Positions 4,693 through 6,264 of a stretch of 6,264 bases of DNA are shown one piece after another. The stretch is from DASYRM01 sp036004405 (GTDB taxonomy: Bacteria > Acidobacteriota > Vicinamibacteria > Vicinamibacterales > UBA2999), in contig DASYRM010000200.1 in assembly GCA_036004405.1 (NCBI GenBank), positions 1-6,264 on the forward strand. The letters are read 5' to 3'. Position 1 is the stretch's first letter. Every line of letters starts with the position of its first letter. Below the pieces are notes generated by a model that was not told the origin of the DNA, made no database searches, and saw only the letters and a list, made by a program, of their open reading frames with translations. The position numbers were made by a program, and so were the translations under genes.

Positions 4693-5481
4693 ATGCGTAT
4701 CGCGGCGCTGTACGACCTCCACGGCAACCTGCCGGCGCTCGACGCGGTCCTGGCCGACGTGGAGCGCGCCGGCGTAGATCGCGTCGTTGTCGGCGGCGAC
4801 GTGCTGCCAGGGCCCATGGCGGTGGAGACGCTCGAGCGTTTGCAGTCCTTGAGGGTGCCGGCCGATTTTCTCCGCGGCAACGGCGATCGGGAGACCCTCG
4901 AAGAACACCCCGAGCGGCCGTCACGCGTTCCCGAGACGGCGCGGGAGCAGCTGCGCTGGTGCCGGGCGCTCCTCTCCGACGCGCAGGCGCTCGCTGTCGC
5001 GGCGTGGCCGCTGACGCTGCGCTACGACGTGCCTGGCGTCGGCTCCGTGCTCTTCTGTCATGCGACGCCGCGCAGCGACGAAGAGGTGTTCACGCACCTC
5101 ATTCCCGAGCCGCTGCTGCGGCCGATCTTCGACGGCGTTGCCGACCTCGTGGTGTGCGGTCATACACACGTGCAGTTCGACGTCACGGTGGGCCGCACCC
5201 GCGTCGTGAACGCTGGAAGCGTCGGGATGCCGTTCGAGAAGCCCGGCGCCTACTGGCTCCTGATCGACCCGGGCAGGTCTAAAGACCTGCAACGACGTCA
5301 CAGCGTCGAGCTGCGCCGCACCGCCTACGACCTCGAGGCGGCGGCCGGCGACGTCCGCCGGACGGCGTTTCCACATGCCGAGGAATTCGCCTCGGTCTAC
5401 CTCCTGCAACCTCCAGACATGCTTCAGACCTTTACCCAATATGGGCTCAAAGCCCTGCAGGCAGCCACCGATGGCGCGTGA
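4693..5481 (+). CDS. Metallophosphoesterase, YfcE/calcineurin-like type
   Basis: A 262-residue cytoplasmic dimetal phosphoesterase, predicted to hydrolyse phosphodiesters or monoesters of unknown identity. All five metal-site blocks are present: D8-L9-H10 (DLHGN), G34-G35-D36, G62-N63-G64-D65 (the GNHD box with Gly in place of His, seen often in this subfamily), C122-H123-A124-T125-P126, and C155-G156-H157-T158-H159. NAGSVGMP (173-180) is the hallmark following the last box in YfcE/MJ0936-like proteins. After the core, residues about 194-203 (GRSKDLQRRH) appear to be an extra segment encoded by a perfect palindrome, before VELRRTAYDLEAAA resumes the usual pattern. ATG 4693 lies 13 bases after the hydrolase stop; the Shine-Dalgarno is weak. 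The 3' end overlaps the next gene by 11 bases. The catalytic family is clear, the substrate is not. Confidence 0.92.
   Translation: MRIAALYDLHGNLPALDAVLADVERAGVDRVVVGGDVLPGPMAVETLERLQSLRVPADFLRGNGDRETLEEHPERPSRVPETAREQLRWCRALLSDAQALAVAAWPLTLRYDVPGVGSVLFCHATPRSDEEVFTHLIPEPLLRPIFDGVADLVVCGHTHVQFDVTVGRTRVVNAGSVGMPFEKPGAYWLLIDPGRSKDLQRRHSVELRRTAYDLEAAAGDVRRTAFPHAEEFASVYLLQPPDMLQTFTQYGLKALQAATDGA
5273..5290. repeat. Perfect palindrome inside the metallophosphoesterase gene
   Basis: GCAGGTCT (5273-5280) and AGACCTGC (5283-5290) are exact reverse complements around AA. The element is in frame and codes for residues 194 to 200. It uses AGG, TCT and AAA codons that are uncommon in the surrounding genes. 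This composition and its place at a loop-like extra segment suggest a small mobile or dispersed palindromic repeat tolerated in the protein. Confidence 0.6.
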
Positions 5482-6264
5482 AGCCGCCGAGCGCGCGCGG
5501 ACGTTCTGCGCCCGGTTCGGCCTGCAGATGCCGATTCTGCTCGCGCCGATGGCCGGCGCCAGCCCGGCCAGCCTGTCGGTTGCGGTGGGTCAGGCGGGCG
5601 GTATGGGCGCGATGGGCGCCCTGGTCAGCCCGCCCGACGCGATTCGCCGCTGGGTCGCCGACGTGCGCGCCGGAACCGCCGCGCCGTTTCAGCTGAACAC
5701 CTGGATGCCCGATCCGCCGCCGCGGCGCGACGCGGCGGCCGAGGCGCAGGTGCGCGCCTTTCTCGAGGGCTGGGGACCGGCCGTGCCGGCGGCCGCGGGC
5801 GACGCGGCGCCGATCGACGCCGCCGCGCAGTGTGAGGTGTTTCTCGAGACGAAGCCGGCGGCGGTCTCGTCGATCATGGGCCTGCTCCCGCCGGCCTATG
5901 TGGCGCGCCTGAAAGATGCGGGCATCGCGTGGTTTGCCAACGTGACGACGCTGGCCGAGGCGCGCGCGGCGGAGGACGCGGGCGCCGACGTCATCGTCGC
6001 GCAGGGCTTCGAAGCCGGCGGCCATCGCGGCGCCTTCGATGCGGCGGCCGCCGAGCGCCAGACAGTCGGTCTCTTCGCGCTCGTGCCACGGCTCGCGGAC
6101 CACATCCAGGTGCCGATCGTCGCGGCCGGCGGGATCGGTGACGGCCGCGGCATTGCGGCGGCGCTGACGCTCGGCGCCAGCGCGGTGTCGCTCGGCACCG
6201 TGTTCCTGCGCTGTCCGGAGGCGAAGACGCACCCGGCGTGGGCCAACGCGCTCGACGGCCTCGA
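5471..6264 (+). CDS. Nitronate monooxygenase-type FMN oxidoreductase (3' end outside window)
   Basis: The first 264 codons of a TIM-barrel FMN protein of the nitronate monooxygenase (formerly 2-nitropropane dioxygenase) family, which oxidises alkyl nitronates such as propionate 3-nitronate; related enoyl-ACP reductases (FabK) share the fold. The frame is open from ATG 5471 to the window end. PILLAPMAGAS (residues 22-32) is the N-terminal FMN strand, followed by a Gly-rich GQAGGMGAMGAL. AQGFEAGGHRG holds H185, the candidate catalytic base. V217-A218-A219-G220-G221-I222-G223-D224-G225 is the FMN phosphate-binding loop, continuing ALTLGASAVSLGTVFL. The family is usually about 320-380 residues, so perhaps 60-110 are missing. 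The 11-base overlap with the phosphoesterase gene suggests translational coupling. Family assignment is strong; the true substrate is uncertain because many members act on other compounds. Confidence 0.92.
   Translation, partial: MAREAAERARTFCARFGLQMPILLAPMAGASPASLSVAVGQAGGMGAMGALVSPPDAIRRWVADVRAGTAAPFQLNTWMPDPPPRRDAAAEAQVRAFLEGWGPAVPAAAGDAAPIDAAAQCEVFLETKPAAVSSIMGLLPPAYVARLKDAGIAWFANVTTLAEARAAEDAGADVIVAQGFEAGGHRGAFDAAAAERQTVGLFALVPRLADHIQVPIVAAGGIGDGRGIAAALTLGASAVSLGTVFLRCPEAKTHPAWANALDGL

Noticed and set aside
3231..4880. 549-codon open frame on the minus strand
   Set aside because: It is antisense to the serine hydrolase, whose catalytic motifs are intact. The product is Arg-rich low-complexity sequence with no recognisable fold.
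5447..6232. 261-codon open frame on the minus strand
   Set aside because: It is antisense to the nitronate monooxygenase gene, whose FMN motifs are clear; the minus-strand product is Arg/His/Gly-rich shadow sequence.

Overview
The window is a GC-rich (clearly above 60% by eye) bacterial chromosomal segment with ten genes, all on the + strand, tightly packed and with strong G/C preference at third codon positions. No tRNA, rRNA, CRISPR array, integrase or transposase was seen, and no stretch over 300 bases lacks a gene. The gene mix and base composition would fit a soil-type Acidobacteriota such as the Vicinamibacteria. That placement is inference from general impression, not from a diagnostic marker.

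Layout. At 2-397 is the C-terminal end of formate--tetrahydrofolate ligase (fhs), an enzyme of one-carbon folate metabolism. A 139-base gap with two inverted repeats and a tandem octamer follows, then a 76-residue two-helix membrane protein (537-767). A short spacer (768-856) holds a dyad overlapping a possible -10 box, then a GNAT N-acetyltransferase (857-1351). Next is a secreted two-domain rhodanese sulfurtransferase (1380-2225).

A compact set of three poorly characterised genes follows: a three-helix membrane protein (2250-2573), an ASCH-domain protein starting at GTG (2583-2885) and a conserved His-rich hypothetical protein (2882-3337). The first two are 9 bases apart, and the second and third overlap by an ATGA junction, so they are probably cotranscribed.

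A perfect hairpin directly before a strong Shine-Dalgarno introduces an exported serine hydrolase of the NylB/class C beta-lactamase fold (3369-4679). Then come a YfcE-like metallophosphoesterase (4693-5481) and, overlapping it by 11 bases, a nitronate monooxygenase-type flavoprotein (5471 to beyond the window end).

No common pathway links all the genes. The region reads as ordinary chromosome with small co-directional transcription units. The points most worth a second look are an 18-base palindrome embedded in the metallophosphoesterase coding sequence at an apparent extra peptide segment, the hairpin abutting the hydrolase ribosome binding site, the dyad over the -10-like box before the acetyltransferase, and the uncharacterised His-rich protein coupled to an ASCH gene. 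No clear previously undescribed multi-gene system was found.
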